Notes: a model not told the origin generated them from the sequence alone. Positions 8,330-17,913 are shown, counted from the stretch's first letter. The stretch is 64,000 bases of DNA from Streptomyces graminofaciens (GCF_030294945.1 NZ_AP018448.1:5300001-5364000), one strand, 5' to 3'. Numbers and translations: made by a program.

Positions 8330-9594
8330 GCAGGAACGTCCTCTCGGTTCACGTTCGCGTTCACGAGATGTGCGCCGACGTGGCTGGTCAACTCCCAGTC
8401 GTTGCGGCCGCGTTGCTCGCGCCATACGGCGCGGACGGCGGCACCGGCGAGGAGGACCTGGTAGAAGGGGCCGCCCACGACGAGCTTGAGGTAATGCACG
8501 AACCGGACGCGCAGGCCGTACTGCTTGCCGAAGTCGTGCAGTCCGACGACCTCGAACACGAAGGTGACGAGGGCGGTGACGGCCGGCAGGAAGGTGATGA
8601 AGGCGACGCCGACGGGCACGTCGAGGAAGAGCGCGATCGCCACGTTGAGCGGGATGATCACTCCGGAGATCGCCTGGAGATACGGCGTCATCAGCGTGTA
8701 GCGGGCGAGCAACCGCTGGCGGAAGCCAGGCAGTTGCTTCCAGTCCTTCTTGCGGTAGACCTGCAGGAAGCCCTGGTTCCAGCGGGTGCGCTGCTTCATC
8801 AGCGACATCAGGCTGTCCGGGGTCTCCTCGCGGGTGACCATGTCGGAGTCGTACGCGACGACGACCTTCTTGCCGACACTGGACAGCCTGACGCCCAGGT
8901 CGCAGTCCTCTGCGAGGCACTCGGGGTCCCAGCCGTCGGCGTCGCGCAGCACGCCGGTGCGGACGAAGACGGTGTTGCCGCCGAGCGGGATGAACCCCTT
9001 CTGCGCGTGCAGATGCAGCCGGGAGCGGAACCAGAAGAAGTACTCCAGGCAGTTGCGCAGGCTGTACCAGCTGGAGTGGAAGTTGATGAGCTGCACACCG
9101 CCCTGGACGACGTCGGCGCCCGTGGTGCGGAAGGCGTGGTCGACGTGGGACAGCAGCTCCGGATGGACCTGGTCCTCGGCGTCGAAGACCCCGACGACGT
9201 CGCCGCGGCAGTGCGGCAGCGCCGTGTTCATGGCCTTCGGCTTGTTCTTCTTCTCGTGGTGGTCGACGACGACGCGGACCCGGTGGTCGCGCTTCTCGGC
9301 CGCCCGGGCCACCGCGGTGGTCTCGGGGTCGTCGTGGCCGACGATCACGATGATCTCGAAGTCCTCATGGCTGGATTCGAGGAGTCGTTGGATGGTGTGG
9401 TCGAGCACGGCCTGTTCGTGCCGTGCGGGCAGCAGCAGTGAGAACGACACATGTTCGTCGCCGTCCGGTCTGCTGAAACGGGTGGAGGCCAGCACTTCGG
9501 GCGTACGCCACGCGTGCATCTGCCACCACAAGGTGAAAGCCGCCATCCAGAACAAGGCCAGCGAGACGACGGCTATGAAGACAGACGTCAGCAA
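8326..9594 (-). CDS. Processive GT2 glycan synthase (cellulose/hyaluronan synthase-like)
   Basis: This 422-residue protein starts at a TTG with GGGGGGA six nucleotides upstream; no ATG or GTG fits before the conserved region. An N-terminal membrane helix is followed by a GT2-A catalytic domain with the full processive-synthase motif set: VVVDHHEKKNKPKAMN, FDAEDQVHPE (DxD), LAEDCDLG (ED) and KQRTRWNQG (QxxRW). Three to four C-terminal helices follow. It probably builds a beta-linked polysaccharide and moves it through the membrane, like CslA. It opens the four-gene operon ending in the copper radical oxidase; every junction below it overlaps by 4 bp. Confidence 0.93.
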   Translation of the reverse strand: MLTSVFIAVVSLALFWMAAFTLWWQMHAWRTPEVLASTRFSRPDGDEHVSFSLLLPARHEQAVLDHTIQRLLESSHEDFEIIVIVGHDDPETTAVARAAEKRDHRVRVVVDHHEKKNKPKAMNTALPHCRGDVVGVFDAEDQVHPELLSHVDHAFRTTGADVVQGGVQLINFHSSWYSLRNCLEYFFWFRSRLHLHAQKGFIPLGGNTVFVRTGVLRDADGWDPECLAEDCDLGVRLSSVGKKVVVAYDSDMVTREETPDSLMSLMKQRTRWNQGFLQVYRKKDWKQLPGFRQRLLARYTLMTPYLQAISGVIIPLNVAIALFLDVPVGVAFITFLPAVTALVTFVFEVVGLHDFGKQYGLRVRFVHYLKLVVGGPFYQVLLAGAAVRAVWREQRGRNDWELTSHVGAHLVNANVNREDVPA

Positions 9595-9758
9595 GAAAGA
9601 TCCCCCCAGATCCCCAATACCCCCTGCACAACGGAGAGTTACTCCCGTCGCGTCACTGTGGGGAGACTAAGGGGAAACTGTGAACCCGGGGAACGCTTCC
9701 GATAAAAAGCGTGTTTCCGTTCGGGGGAACATGTAATCGGACGTGTCGCCACACGGGC

Positions 9759-9806
9759 CGGTTACCAGCCAGTTGGTGGGCCTTGCACCAATATGTTACC
9801 GACTGG
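9759..9806. terminator. Imperfect hairpin between the DUF255 gene and the glycan operon
   Basis: CCAGT and TTGGTG pair with CACCAA and ACTGG around a GGCCTTG loop. It lies just beyond the stop at 9809 of the minus-strand DUF255 gene and could end its transcript. The remaining 160 bp before 9594 presumably hold the glycan operon promoter; no clear -35/-10 pair was found. Confidence 0.4.
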
Positions 9807-9808
9807 TT

Positions 9809-11851
9809 TCAGCCGCTCAGAGCCGTTCGCAGGGCCGCCCGGAGGCGGTCGACATCGGTCGTGGGGGCGTCACATGTGAAGTTACGGCAGACGTAAGCGG
9901 TCGGTTCACCTCCGACGAGCGGACGGCCGGCCAGCAGCGGCAGCTCGTCACTCTCCGCGGTCCCCACGGCGACCACGGCACCCGGCGCGGTCCCCAACAG
10001 CGCCGCCCGGTGCAGTTCCCTGGTCCCCGGGTGCCCCTCCGGCCCGACGACCGCGACCTCCCTCGGCCCGTCGAGCAACGCCTCGGCGGTGGCGAGCCCC
10101 CAGCCGATGAACCGCGGCGCCCGCGGCCCCAGCGCCTTCACCACGCCCAACGCCCGCTCGGCGGCGCCCCGATGGGGCTCCGAGCCGGTGTGCGCGGCAT
10201 AGCTCAGCAGCGCGCCCGCGGCCGCGCTCCACCCCGAGGGCGTGGCGTTGTCGGTGGGGTCCTGGGGCCGGCGGATAAGCTTCTCGGCATCGGCGGCGGT
10301 GTCGTACAGCGCGCCCGACTCCTGGTCCACGAACCGCGCGAGCACATGGTCGAGCAGCAACCCGGCGAACTCCAGCCACACCCCCTCCCCCGTGACCGAC
10401 GCCAGCGCCAGAAACCCCTCGGCGACGTCCGCGTAGTCCTCCAACACCCCCGCGTTCACGCCCACCTGCCCGTCCTTGCTGGTCCGGGCGAGGTGCGCCT
10501 TCTCATCCAGATGCAGCCGTACGAGGAGGTCGGCGGCGGCGATGGCCGCGTCCACCAGGTCGGGGCGGTCGAAGTAGGCGCCGGTCTCGGCGAGCGCGGC
10601 GACGGCGAGCCCGTTCCAGGCGGCGACCACCTTGTCGTCGCGGCCGGGGGCGGGCCGCAGCGAACGGGCCCGATGCAGCCGCTCTTTGATCGACTCGATC
10701 TTCTCGGCGTCGAACACGCCCTCGCGCTGCGGGAGTTGAAGCACGGACGAGCCGTGCTCGAAGGTCCCCTCCGCCGTGACCTCGAAGTAGTGCTCGGCGA
10801 GCCGGGCGTCCTCCTCCCCGAGCACCTCGGTCAGCTGAGCCGGGGTCCACACGTAGTAGGCGCCCTCGACGTGCTTGCCGGTCCCGTCGTCGCTGTCGGC
10901 GTCGAGCGCGGAAGCGAAACCGCCCTCGTCCGTGCGCAGCTCCCGGACCATGAAGTCGGCGGTCTCCAGGGCGACGCGCCGGGCCAGCTCGGAGCCGGTG
11001 GCCCGCCAGAGGTGGGCGTAGACACGGCAGAGCAGGGCGTTGTCGTAGAGCATCTTCTCGAAGTGCGGGACGACCCACTCGCGGTCCACGGAGTAGCGGG
11101 CGAAACCGCCGCCGAGCTGGTCGTAGATACCCCCGCGGGCCATGCGCTCGCAGGTGTCCCGGGCCATCTGGAGCGCGCCCTCGGAGCCGGTGCGGGCGGC
11201 GTGGCGCAGCAGGAACTCGACGGCCATGGACGGCGGGAACTTGGGCGCCCCGCCGAAGCCGCCGCGCGAGGCGTCGTACTCCCGGGTGAGCCCGAGCAGC
11301 GCCTGCGCCAGGTCCTCCTCACCCGGCACGTCCATGGAGGAGTACTTCAGCTCGCGCCCCGCGAGGTCCCGCACGATCTTCCCGGCGACCTCGGTGACCT
11401 CGTCCCGCCGGTCGGCCCAGGCGGCCCGCACGCCCTCCAGGACCTGCTGGAAGGAGGGCATGCCGTGGCGGGGCGCCGGCGGGAAGTACGTACCGAAGTA
11501 GAAGGGCTCGGCTTCCGGGGTCAGGAACACGGTCATGGGCCAGCCGCCCTGCCCGGTGGCGGCCTGTACGGCCTCCATGTACACGGCGTCGACGTCGGGC
11601 CGCTCCTCGCGGTCGACCTTCACACTCACGAAGTGCTCGTTGAGGAGATCGGCGGTGGCCCGGTCCTCGAAGGACTCGTGCGCCATGACGTGACACCAGT
11701 GACAGCTGCTGTACCCGACGCTGAGCAGCACGGGCACGTTCCGCTCCCGCGCCTCGGCGAAAGCTTCGACCGACCAGGGCCACCAGTCCACCGGGTTGTC
11801 GGCGTGCTGAAGAAGATACGGGGAGGTCTCATGGGCCAGTCGGTTCGCCAT
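9809..11851 (-). CDS. DUF255 thioredoxin-fold protein (YyaL/SPATA20 family)
   Basis: This 680-residue protein starts at [24 protein letters not shown], the conserved N-terminus of the family; another ATG pair lies 9-12 bp upstream. Residues 1-165 form a thioredoxin-like domain with CxxC in [10 protein letters not shown] and the RPDVDAVYM segment. The rest is an alpha/alpha barrel resembling glycoside hydrolases or N-acyl-glucosamine epimerases ([22 protein letters not shown] region). The family is widespread but has no settled activity. Length matches family norms. It lies upstream of the glycan operon on the same strand, separated by 214 bp and a hairpin. Confidence 0.9.
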   Translation of the reverse strand: MANRLAHETSPYLLQHADNPVDWWPWSVEAFAEARERNVPVLLSVGYSSCHWCHVMAHESFEDRATADLLNEHFVSVKVDREERPDVDAVYMEAVQAATGQGGWPMTVFLTPEAEPFYFGTYFPPAPRHGMPSFQQVLEGVRAAWADRRDEVTEVAGKIVRDLAGRELKYSSMDVPGEEDLAQALLGLTREYDASRGGFGGAPKFPPSMAVEFLLRHAARTGSEGALQMARDTCERMARGGIYDQLGGGFARYSVDREWVVPHFEKMLYDNALLCRVYAHLWRATGSELARRVALETADFMVRELRTDEGGFASALDADSDDGTGKHVEGAYYVWTPAQLTEVLGEEDARLAEHYFEVTAEGTFEHGSSVLQLPQREGVFDAEKIESIKERLHRARSLRPAPGRDDKVVAAWNGLAVAALAETGAYFDRPDLVDAAIAAADLLVRLHLDEKAHLARTSKDGQVGVNAGVLEDYADVAEGFLALASVTGEGVWLEFAGLLLDHVLARFVDQESGALYDTAADAEKLIRRPQDPTDNATPSGWSAAAGALLSYAAHTGSEPHRGAAERALGVVKALGPRAPRFIGWGLATAEALLDGPREVAVVGPEGHPGTRELHRAALLGTAPGAVVAVGTAESDELPLLAGRPLVGGEPTAYVCRNFTCDAPTTDVDRLRAALRTALSG

Positions 11852-11891
11852 AGAGCCCATCATTCCGCAGCGCGCCTCCATTCGCCGGGTG

Positions 11892-11925
11892 CGCCCCGTA
11901 AGGGGCGCGGGGAACCGCGCGACGC
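11892..11925. repeat. Intergenic GC-rich palindromic repeat, copy 1
   Basis: GCCCCGTAAGGGGCGCGGGG is followed by AACCGCGCGACG. The right half matches the core AGGGGCGCGGGGAACTGCGCGA seen, with changes, at other gaps in this window. It lies in the 267-bp divergent region between the DUF255 and NB-ARC/TPR genes. Confidence 0.7.
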
Positions 11926-12118
11926 GACTACGTCCTCGCCGGCGGCGAGGCTGGCCGTCCTCGTCGAGCCACGACGCACCCGGCACCCGCCGAACAACCC
12001 CCGTCACCCACGGCGATCAGGCCTCTGCCCGGGGCGGAGCGATCACGCCCTCTCGCCAGTGCGCCCCATTCGCTCCACACTGACCTGGGTAGGCCGTTTC
12101 GGCAGAGGGGGACGTGTG

Positions 12119-15100
12119 ATGCGCGACAGCCATCGGGGCGAGGCCGAGGCGCTGTTGGTCCGGGCGGTCGAGGAGGAGGTGCGCAGGTCCGGCGGCCGTA
12201 GCGATGGAACCGTCCTGCTGTCGCGGGCGAAAGCGGCCCTGGACTCCCTGGCACAGAACGCGGCGGAGGAGTACGAGGCGTACACCCGCGCACTGGACGA
12301 ATCGGCGGCCGGGCACATCAGTTTCGGCCAGCGGTACGCGAAGGAGGGGGCCGGAACTCCCCTGCTGGTGGCGGCCGTCGCGGCGGCCGCGACCGTGGTG
12401 GCGGACCTGGTGCTGGGCACCGGCACCGGCACGGCCGTCGGCGCGGGCGTGACCGTCGGGGTCGTGGGCGCCGCGGCCACCGTCCTGAAGGTGACCGCCT
12501 CCCACCTCCCCGCCGCGCACCATCGCGCGGGCGCCCTGGGCCAGCCGGGCGGCCCGGAGCAGCTGAGACTCCAGTGGCTGACGGCGCTGGAGGTGCGCGG
12601 GATACGCCCGTTCCTGGACCAGCAGAGGGTGATCGCCGCCTCCACGGCGCAGAAGAAGGCGCCCCAGCTGCGCGGCGCCGACAAGAGCGCGGCGGCCCGC
12701 AGGCGCAACGTACTGGAGCAGTCCTTCGCCCAACTCCCCGAACCCGACGACCGGTTCGCGGACCGTCGGCAGGAGATGGGCAAGATCCGGCAGTGGGTGC
12801 AGGCGTCGCGGGCCGCCACCGAGACCCGGCCGACGGTCGTCGTCCTGCACGGCACGCCCGGCTCCGGCCGCACCGCCCTCGCCGTCCGCGCCGCCCACGA
12901 CCTGCGGGACTACTTCCGGGGCGCGTGTGTGGTCGACATGCGCGGCGACAGCCCGGGGGAGGACCCGCTCTCCACCCGGGACGCGCTGATGCATCTGCTG
13001 AACCGCCTCGGCGCCCCACGCGACCAGCTCCTCTTCCGTGAGCGCACCTCGCAGGACCAGCAGGTCAGGCGACTGAGCGAGCTCTACCACCAGCATCTGA
13101 CGGGGCTGCCGGTGACGATCGTCCTGGACGACGCCTCCGACCCCGAGCAGGTCCGCACGCTCGTCCCCGAACGCTCCGACAGCCTCGTCCTGGTCACCTC
13201 CCGGGGCCCGCTCCCACTGCCCGCCGACCTGCCCGCCCAGGTGCACCAGCTGCCGGTCGAGGCGCTGGACGCGGCGGGCGCGGAAGAACTGCTGGACTCG
13301 GCCGCCCAGGAGAGGTCCGCCGGCGGGTACGACACCGAAGCGACGGCCCGGATCCGGCAGCTGTGCGGCGGCCTACCCCTCGCGCTGCGCATCGCGGGCT
13401 CCTCCCTCGGCGCGCGCACCCCCGGCCAACTGGCCACGGACCTCGGCGCGTACGGCCCGGTCGAGCCGGTCGAGCGCGCGCTGTGGCTGCGCTACACCGA
13501 CCAGTCCGAGCCCTCACGCCGACTGCTGCGCCGGCTGGCGCTGGCGGGGCGGGCCTCCCTGGGCGCGGCGGCGGCCGCCTCCCTGCTCGCCACCGACGAG
13601 ACGGAGGCGACCCGCCACCTCACCACGCTGGCCCGCACCGGACTGATCGACCATGTCCACGGCAACCGCTACCGGCTGCACGACCTGGTCCGCGACTTCG
13701 CCCAGGCCCGCCTCCTCGACGAGGAGCCGCCGAGCGAGCGCACGGCCGCCCAGGAGCGGCTGATCGTCACGTACGCCGATCTCGCCGACTCGGTGCTGCG
13801 CCTGGTCGACGGCAACATGTCGACCCGCTCGGACCGCTTCGGCCCGCACGGCTTCGTGTCGCTGGACGAGGCGCTGCGCTGGCTGGACGACGAGACCAGC
13901 TTCATCACCTCCACGCTCCGGCACGCGGAGGGCGTCAACCAGGCCGCCGTACTGAGCCTGCTGGGCGCCCTGTGCGACTACTGCCTGCTGCGCGGCGACC
14001 TCTACCGCCTCGGCGAGCTGAGCGAACTCGCCCAGTCCATCGACCAGGGTCTGCTGACGCGCTCGGTCCAGTGGCGTACGGGTATCGCGGCCCGTCAGCT
14101 GGGCGAGCTGGACAAGGCCCGGTCGACCCTGACCTCGGTGGTCGACCTCTACATGGAGACGAACCACGACGCGGGCGCGGCCCGTGCCCTGTGCTCGCTC
14201 GGCATCACCCTCCACCACCAGGGCAATCTGACCGAGGCCGCGGCGAAGCTCTTCGAGGCGCTGGGCATGCAGTCCGCGCCGGAACTGGCCGCCGACCGCG
14301 CCTGGACCATGCACGCCCTCGCCGCCGTGGAACGTGACCGCTCCCGCCTGGCCGACGCCCTGGATCTGCTCACCCGCGCCCTGGTGATCCACCGCCAGCA
14401 GGACTCCCTGCACGGCGAGGGCTGGGCCCACTTCCAGCTCGGCCAGCTGCGGCTGCGCATGGGCGACGTGCCGAGCGCGGAGAGCGAGCTGCGCGCCGCG
14501 CTCGATCTGTTCGGCCGTACCCGTGACGCCCGTGGCCAGGCCTGGGCCATGACCCAGCTGGCCCGCGCCCGCCTCGTCGCCGGCGACGCCTCGGCCGCCG
14601 TCGACGGCTTCCGCCAGGCCCTCTCCCGGCACCGCGACAACGAGGACGCCCGCGGCGAGGCCTGGAGCGGCTACTACCTCGGCCAGGCCCTGGAGGAGAC
14701 GGGCAACCTGGACCAGGCGGTACGGGAGCTGGAACGGTCGAGGACGATGTTCTCCCGGATGCGCGACATGTACGGCCTGGCCTGCGCCCGCCACCACTCG
14801 GCCCGGGTCACCCGCGACCAGCGCGCGGTCCAGACGGGCTCCCTGCGGAACTCGGGCTTCGCCCGTCAGCTCCTCGTCGACGCCCGAGCGGACTTCCAGC
14901 GCATCGGCGTCGCCCACGGCGAGGCGTGGACCTGCCTGGAACTGGCGGTCGTGGACGCCGGCAACACCCGCCCGCAGCAGGCCCTGGCCCTGTGCGACGA
15001 GGCGGCGAGCCTCTTCATGTCGTACGGCGACCGCCGGGGCGAGGACTGGGCCCGCTTCCTGCGCTGCACCCTGCTTCCCTACGCCGCGGCCGGCGGTGTC

Positions 15101-15319
15101 GAGATCGGCACGGCCGTGGCCGAGGAGGAGCTGTCGCAGCTGGTCCGCACGTCCCATCCCCTGCGGGACGAGAAGCTCGCCGAGTACATCGAGGCGTACC
15201 AGCTGCTGCTGGAGCGCGGGGTCAACCTGGAGTCCGGCTGGCGCGCCTGGACTCTCGGCATGGTCCCGAACCGCCACGCCCGCGAGGTGATGGGGGTGGC
15301 GGTGACGGCGAGCCACTGA
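12119..15319 (+). CDS. NB-ARC ATPase with TPR repeats (AfsR/LuxR-type STAND protein without SARP domain)
   Basis: This protein has 1,066 residues from ATG 12119, with GTG 12116 directly before it and AGAGGGGGA upstream. The N-terminal part has a hydrophobic Ala/Val/Gly-rich stretch (residues 78-125) that could be membrane-embedded. A STAND NTPase follows: P-loop GTPGSGRT at residues 244-251 with Arg in the usual Lys position, Walker B TIVLDDASD and the GLPLALRIAG box. The C-terminal half carries at least seven degenerate TPR units (repeated GEAWAHFQLGQLRLRMGD-like segments). No DNA-binding domain is present. This suggests a signalling scaffold, but the partner and signal are unknown. Confidence 0.9.
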   Translation: MRDSHRGEAEALLVRAVEEEVRRSGGRSDGTVLLSRAKAALDSLAQNAAEEYEAYTRALDESAAGHISFGQRYAKEGAGTPLLVAAVAAAATVVADLVLGTGTGTAVGAGVTVGVVGAAATVLKVTASHLPAAHHRAGALGQPGGPEQLRLQWLTALEVRGIRPFLDQQRVIAASTAQKKAPQLRGADKSAAARRRNVLEQSFAQLPEPDDRFADRRQEMGKIRQWVQASRAATETRPTVVVLHGTPGSGRTALAVRAAHDLRDYFRGACVVDMRGDSPGEDPLSTRDALMHLLNRLGAPRDQLLFRERTSQDQQVRRLSELYHQHLTGLPVTIVLDDASDPEQVRTLVPERSDSLVLVTSRGPLPLPADLPAQVHQLPVEALDAAGAEELLDSAAQERSAGGYDTEATARIRQLCGGLPLALRIAGSSLGARTPGQLATDLGAYGPVEPVERALWLRYTDQSEPSRRLLRRLALAGRASLGAAAAASLLATDETEATRHLTTLARTGLIDHVHGNRYRLHDLVRDFAQARLLDEEPPSERTAAQERLIVTYADLADSVLRLVDGNMSTRSDRFGPHGFVSLDEALRWLDDETSFITSTLRHAEGVNQAAVLSLLGALCDYCLLRGDLYRLGELSELAQSIDQGLLTRSVQWRTGIAARQLGELDKARSTLTSVVDLYMETNHDAGAARALCSLGITLHHQGNLTEAAAKLFEALGMQSAPELAADRAWTMHALAAVERDRSRLADALDLLTRALVIHRQQDSLHGEGWAHFQLGQLRLRMGDVPSAESELRAALDLFGRTRDARGQAWAMTQLARARLVAGDASAAVDGFRQALSRHRDNEDARGEAWSGYYLGQALEETGNLDQAVRELERSRTMFSRMRDMYGLACARHHSARVTRDQRAVQTGSLRNSGFARQLLVDARADFQRIGVAHGEAWTCLELAVVDAGNTRPQQALALCDEAASLFMSYGDRRGEDWARFLRCTLLPYAAAGGVEIGTAVAEEELSQLVRTSHPLRDEKLAEYIEAYQLLLERGVNLESGWRAWTLGMVPNRHAREVMGVAVTASH

Positions 15320-15345
15320 CTGCCGCGCGCGGGGCGCGGCAGTCA
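15317..15345. terminator. Bidirectional terminator between convergent genes
   Basis: A perfect 12-bp stem (TGACTGCCGCGC with GCGCGGCAGTCA) encloses a 5-nt loop. It starts inside the stop codon of the TPR gene and sits between it and the convergent small membrane gene. Confidence 0.75.
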
Positions 15346-15349
15346 GCGC

Positions 15350-15607
15350 TCAGCCCTGTTGGGCCTTGGGCGCGCCGGTCGCCCCGCTCCGGGCCTTGCC
15401 GGAGGCATCGGAGTCACCCTCCGGGGCCTCCTGGAAGTCGACCTTACCCATGTGCTTGTTCATCGACTTCATCAGGCCCCACACCGCCAGGGCCATCACC
15501 GCGAAGACGATGAAGCCGAGGACGCCGGGGGTGACCTTGTTCTTGTCCAGCTCCTTGGCGAGGGGAACCAGGTGCGTGACTGCCAGGCTTACGCTCATGT
15601 CTGGCAT
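15350..15607 (-). CDS. Small single-pass membrane protein
   Basis: This 85-residue protein starts at ATG 15607, with GGGGGA close before it; ATG 15598 is an equally possible start with better spacing. It has one membrane segment (GVLGFIVFAVMALAVWGLM) and a cytoplasmic tail rich in Ser, Ala and Gly (GDSDASGKARSGATGAPKAQQ). It lies 12 bp downstream of mca on the same strand, so it is probably co-transcribed. No family function is recognised. Confidence 0.8.
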   Translation of the reverse strand: MPDMSVSLAVTHLVPLAKELDKNKVTPGVLGFIVFAVMALAVWGLMKSMNKHMGKVDFQEAPEGDSDASGKARSGATGAPKAQQG

Positions 15608-15619
15608 TGTCCCCCAGGG

Positions 15620-16492
15620 CTAACGGATGCCCGCAAAGAGGTCGTCCTCCGGAAGCGAGGTGTCCACGAGCGACTTCGCCAGCTCGTACTCCTCGGTCGG
15701 CCAGACCTCCTTCTGCAGGTCCAGCGGCACCCGGAACCAGCCCCCGTCGGGGTCGATCTGCGTGGCGTGCGCGATGAGAGCCTTGTCACGGATCTCATAG
15801 AACTCGGCGCACGGGACGTGCGTGGTCAGCGTCCGCTCGTTGCGCTGGAACTCGTCCCACCGCTTGAGCCAGTCCCCGTACGGCGACTCCATGCCCCGCT
15901 CGAGCAGCGCGTTGTGCAGCGCCTCGGTGCGCGGACGGTTGAAGCCCTGGTTGTAGTAGAGCTTCTGCGGCTGGTAGGCCGGGCCGTACTCGACCTCGGG
16001 GTACTTCTCGGTGTCCGCCGAGCCCTCGAACGCCACCATCGAGATCTTGTGGGTCATGATGTGGTCGGGGTGCGGATAGCCGCCGTTCTCGTCGTAGGTG
16101 GTGATCACCTGGGGACGGAACGCGCGGATCTTCCGAACCAGCTCGCCGGCCGCCTTGTCGACGTCCTCCAGGGCGAAGCAGCCCTCGGGCAGCGGCGGCA
16201 GGGGGTCGCCCTCCGGGAGTCCGGAGTCGACGAAACCGAGCCATTCCTGCTCGACGCCGAGGATCTCGCGAGCCTCGTCCATCTCCTTCTTGCGTACCTC
16301 GTGGATGTGCTCCTGGATGTACTTGTCACCCTGCAGCTTCGGATTGAGGATGGAGCCGCGCTCCCCGCCCGTGCAGGTCACGACCAGCACGTCCACCCCC
16401 TCGGACACATACTTCGCCATGGTGGCCGCACCCTTGCTCGACTCGTCGTCGGGGTGCGCGTGCACGGCCATCAGTCGCAGCTGGTCAGTCAA
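15620..16492 (-). CDS. mca: Mycothiol S-conjugate amidase
   Basis: This 290-residue protein belongs to the PIG-L/LmbE family. Zinc ligands are visible in HAHPDDE (residues 11-17) and YPHPDH. It cleaves mycothiol S-conjugates to release mercapturic acids in actinobacterial detoxification, and can also act on MSH precursors. It starts at TTG (MTDQLRLMAVHAHPDD) with GAGGGAATGAG upstream; the inner ATG would remove seven residues before the metal motif. The mca, DUF4307 and greA neighbourhood is typical of Streptomyces; mca is divergent from the DUF4307 gene. Confidence 0.95.
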   Translation of the reverse strand: MTDQLRLMAVHAHPDDESSKGAATMAKYVSEGVDVLVVTCTGGERGSILNPKLQGDKYIQEHIHEVRKKEMDEAREILGVEQEWLGFVDSGLPEGDPLPPLPEGCFALEDVDKAAGELVRKIRAFRPQVITTYDENGGYPHPDHIMTHKISMVAFEGSADTEKYPEVEYGPAYQPQKLYYNQGFNRPRTEALHNALLERGMESPYGDWLKRWDEFQRNERTLTTHVPCAEFYEIRDKALIAHATQIDPDGGWFRVPLDLQKEVWPTEEYELAKSLVDTSLPEDDLFAGIR

Positions 16493-16728
16493 GACTCATT
16501 CCCTCGTAAGTCGGCGCGGGCCTGAACGATCGGTGACTCGGCCCGGCGCGATCCGGTGAGTCAATACTGCCGTCCCGCTCGGACACCCGTGTGGGGCGGC
16601 CGTCAGGTGCTGGGCGGGAGGCTTCTATAGTGACCGAATCGGGGGGCGGAAAATTCCCGCGTCCGGGCCGGCCCGGACCTGGCGCCCCTTTCGGGATCTT
16701 CGTCCCGACCCTTTCCGAGAGGACGATC

Positions 16729-17127
16729 ATGAGCACGGCGAGCACCCAGCTGCCCGACGGCCGCTACGGCCGCTCCGCGGACGGGCGCGCCGACCACAAG
16801 CTCAAGGTCATCGGCGCAGCCCTGGGCGCGGCAATGCTCGTCCTCGTCGGCTGGTTCGCCTACCACTACGTCGTCGGCAACAGGGTCAGCGTCGAGATCT
16901 ACACCTTCGAGACCTCCGCGAACTCGGTGAAGGTGCACCTCAGGGGCGACAAGGACGCCGGCGTCGAGGCCTACTGCACCGTGCGCTCCCAGGCCGAGGA
17001 CGGTGCCGAGGTCGGCCGCGCCGACTTCCGCTTCGACGCCGACACCACGACCATCGACAAGGTCTTCACCCTCCGTACGACGTCCCGCGGCACCACCGCC
17101 GAGCTCCTCGGCTGCCACGCGAACTGA
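16729..17127 (+). CDS. DUF4307 membrane-anchored protein
   Basis: This 132-residue protein starts at ATG with GAGAGGACG before it. A short cytoplasmic N-terminus, one helix (VIGAALGAAMLVLVGWFAYHYVV) and an extracytoplasmic beta-rich domain with two Cys (YCTVRSQ and LLGCHAN) match DUF4307, an actinobacterial family usually encoded between mca and greA. Its function is unknown; the extracellular domain resembles a small Ig-like fold. Confidence 0.88.
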   Translation: MSTASTQLPDGRYGRSADGRADHKLKVIGAALGAAMLVLVGWFAYHYVVGNRVSVEIYTFETSANSVKVHLRGDKDAGVEAYCTVRSQAEDGAEVGRADFRFDADTTTIDKVFTLRTTSRGTTAELLGCHAN

Positions 17128-17155
17128 CCCCGGTCGGCATCACCGCCGGGTGTCA

Positions 17156-17181
17156 CCACGCTGACCTGCGTGGACGTTTTT
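17156..17181 (+). terminator. Intrinsic terminator after the DUF4307 gene
   Basis: A CCACGC/GCGTGG stem with the loop TGACCT is followed by ACG and a run of five T. This is one of the few classical hairpin-plus-U-tract terminators in the window. Confidence 0.75.
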
Positions 17182-17306
17182 CTTGTGGTTTATGTCCTCC
17201 CCCTTCGGCCACTGAATTGTTAGGCTCGTGGTTTCGCCCACTCGTGAAAGAACATTCTTCTGGGTAGGGCGATGCTTTGTATTCCCAGTACCTACGAGGA
17301 GCACCT

Positions 17307-17807
17307 GTGACCCAGACCAGCGAGAACGTCACCTGGCTGACCCAGGAGGCGTACAACCAGCTCAGGGCCGAGCTGGACTACCTGTCTGGTCCTGCGCGCA
17401 CGGAGATCGCCGCCAAGATCGCGGCCGCGCGCGAGGAGGGCGACCTGCGCGAGAACGGCGGGTACCACGCGGCCAAGGAGGAGCAGGGCAAGCAGGAGCT
17501 CCGTGTGCGCCAGCTGACCCAGCTCCTGGAGAACGCCAAGGTCGGCGAGGCGCCGGCGTCGGCGGACGGCGCGGTGGCGCCCGGCATGGTCGTGACGATC
17601 GCCTTCGACGGCGACGAGGACGACACCGTGACGTTCCTGCTCGCCTCCCGCGAGTACGCCAGCTCCGACATCGAGACCTACTCGCCGCAGTCCCCGCTCG
17701 GTTCCGGTGTGATCGGCAAGAAGGTCGGCCAGGACGCGCAGTACGAGCTGCCCAACGGCAAGTTCGCCTCGGTGAAGATCCTCAAGGCGAAGCCCTACCA
17801 GAGCTGA
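17307..17807 (+). CDS. greA: Transcription elongation factor GreA
   Basis: This 166-residue protein starts at GTG with CGAGGAG eight bases upstream. The N-terminal coiled coil carries the acidic tip EEGDLRENGGYHAAKEEQ, which reaches the RNA polymerase active site to stimulate cleavage of backtracked RNA. The C-terminal FKBP-like domain ends LPNGKFASVKILKAKPYQS. Length and motifs are standard. It is monocistronic: an intrinsic terminator lies before it and a strong hairpin after it. Confidence 0.96.
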   Translation: MTQTSENVTWLTQEAYNQLRAELDYLSGPARTEIAAKIAAAREEGDLRENGGYHAAKEEQGKQELRVRQLTQLLENAKVGEAPASADGAVAPGMVVTIAFDGDEDDTVTFLLASREYASSDIETYSPQSPLGSGVIGKKVGQDAQYELPNGKFASVKILKAKPYQS

Positions 17808-17832
17808 GCCCGCCGCTCCCACCGCTGTCCCC

Positions 17833-17865
17833 GAGCCCCCGGCGCCCTCTCGGCGCCGGGGGCTC
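17833..17865. terminator. Strong hairpin terminator after greA
   Basis: A perfect 14-bp GC-rich stem (GAGCCCCCGGCGCC with its complement) encloses the loop CTCTC, 26 bp past the greA stop. It lies between convergent greA and the ABC permease gene and may serve both. Confidence 0.85.
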
Positions 17866-17913
17866 GTCATAGCCGGGTGTCCGGGCGGGCGGAACACGCC
17901 GGCTGCTCGTCCC

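Noticed and set aside
9743..12118. Upstream extension of the NB-ARC/TPR frame back to 9743
   Set aside because: This part is antisense to the DUF255 gene and reads as low-complexity Arg/Gly/Pro. The ribosome-binding site and conserved start are at 12119.
12017..13246. 409-codon frame on the minus strand inside the STAND gene
   Set aside because: Gly/Val/Arg-rich shadow with no family features; the plus strand has the P-loop, Walker B and TPR signatures.
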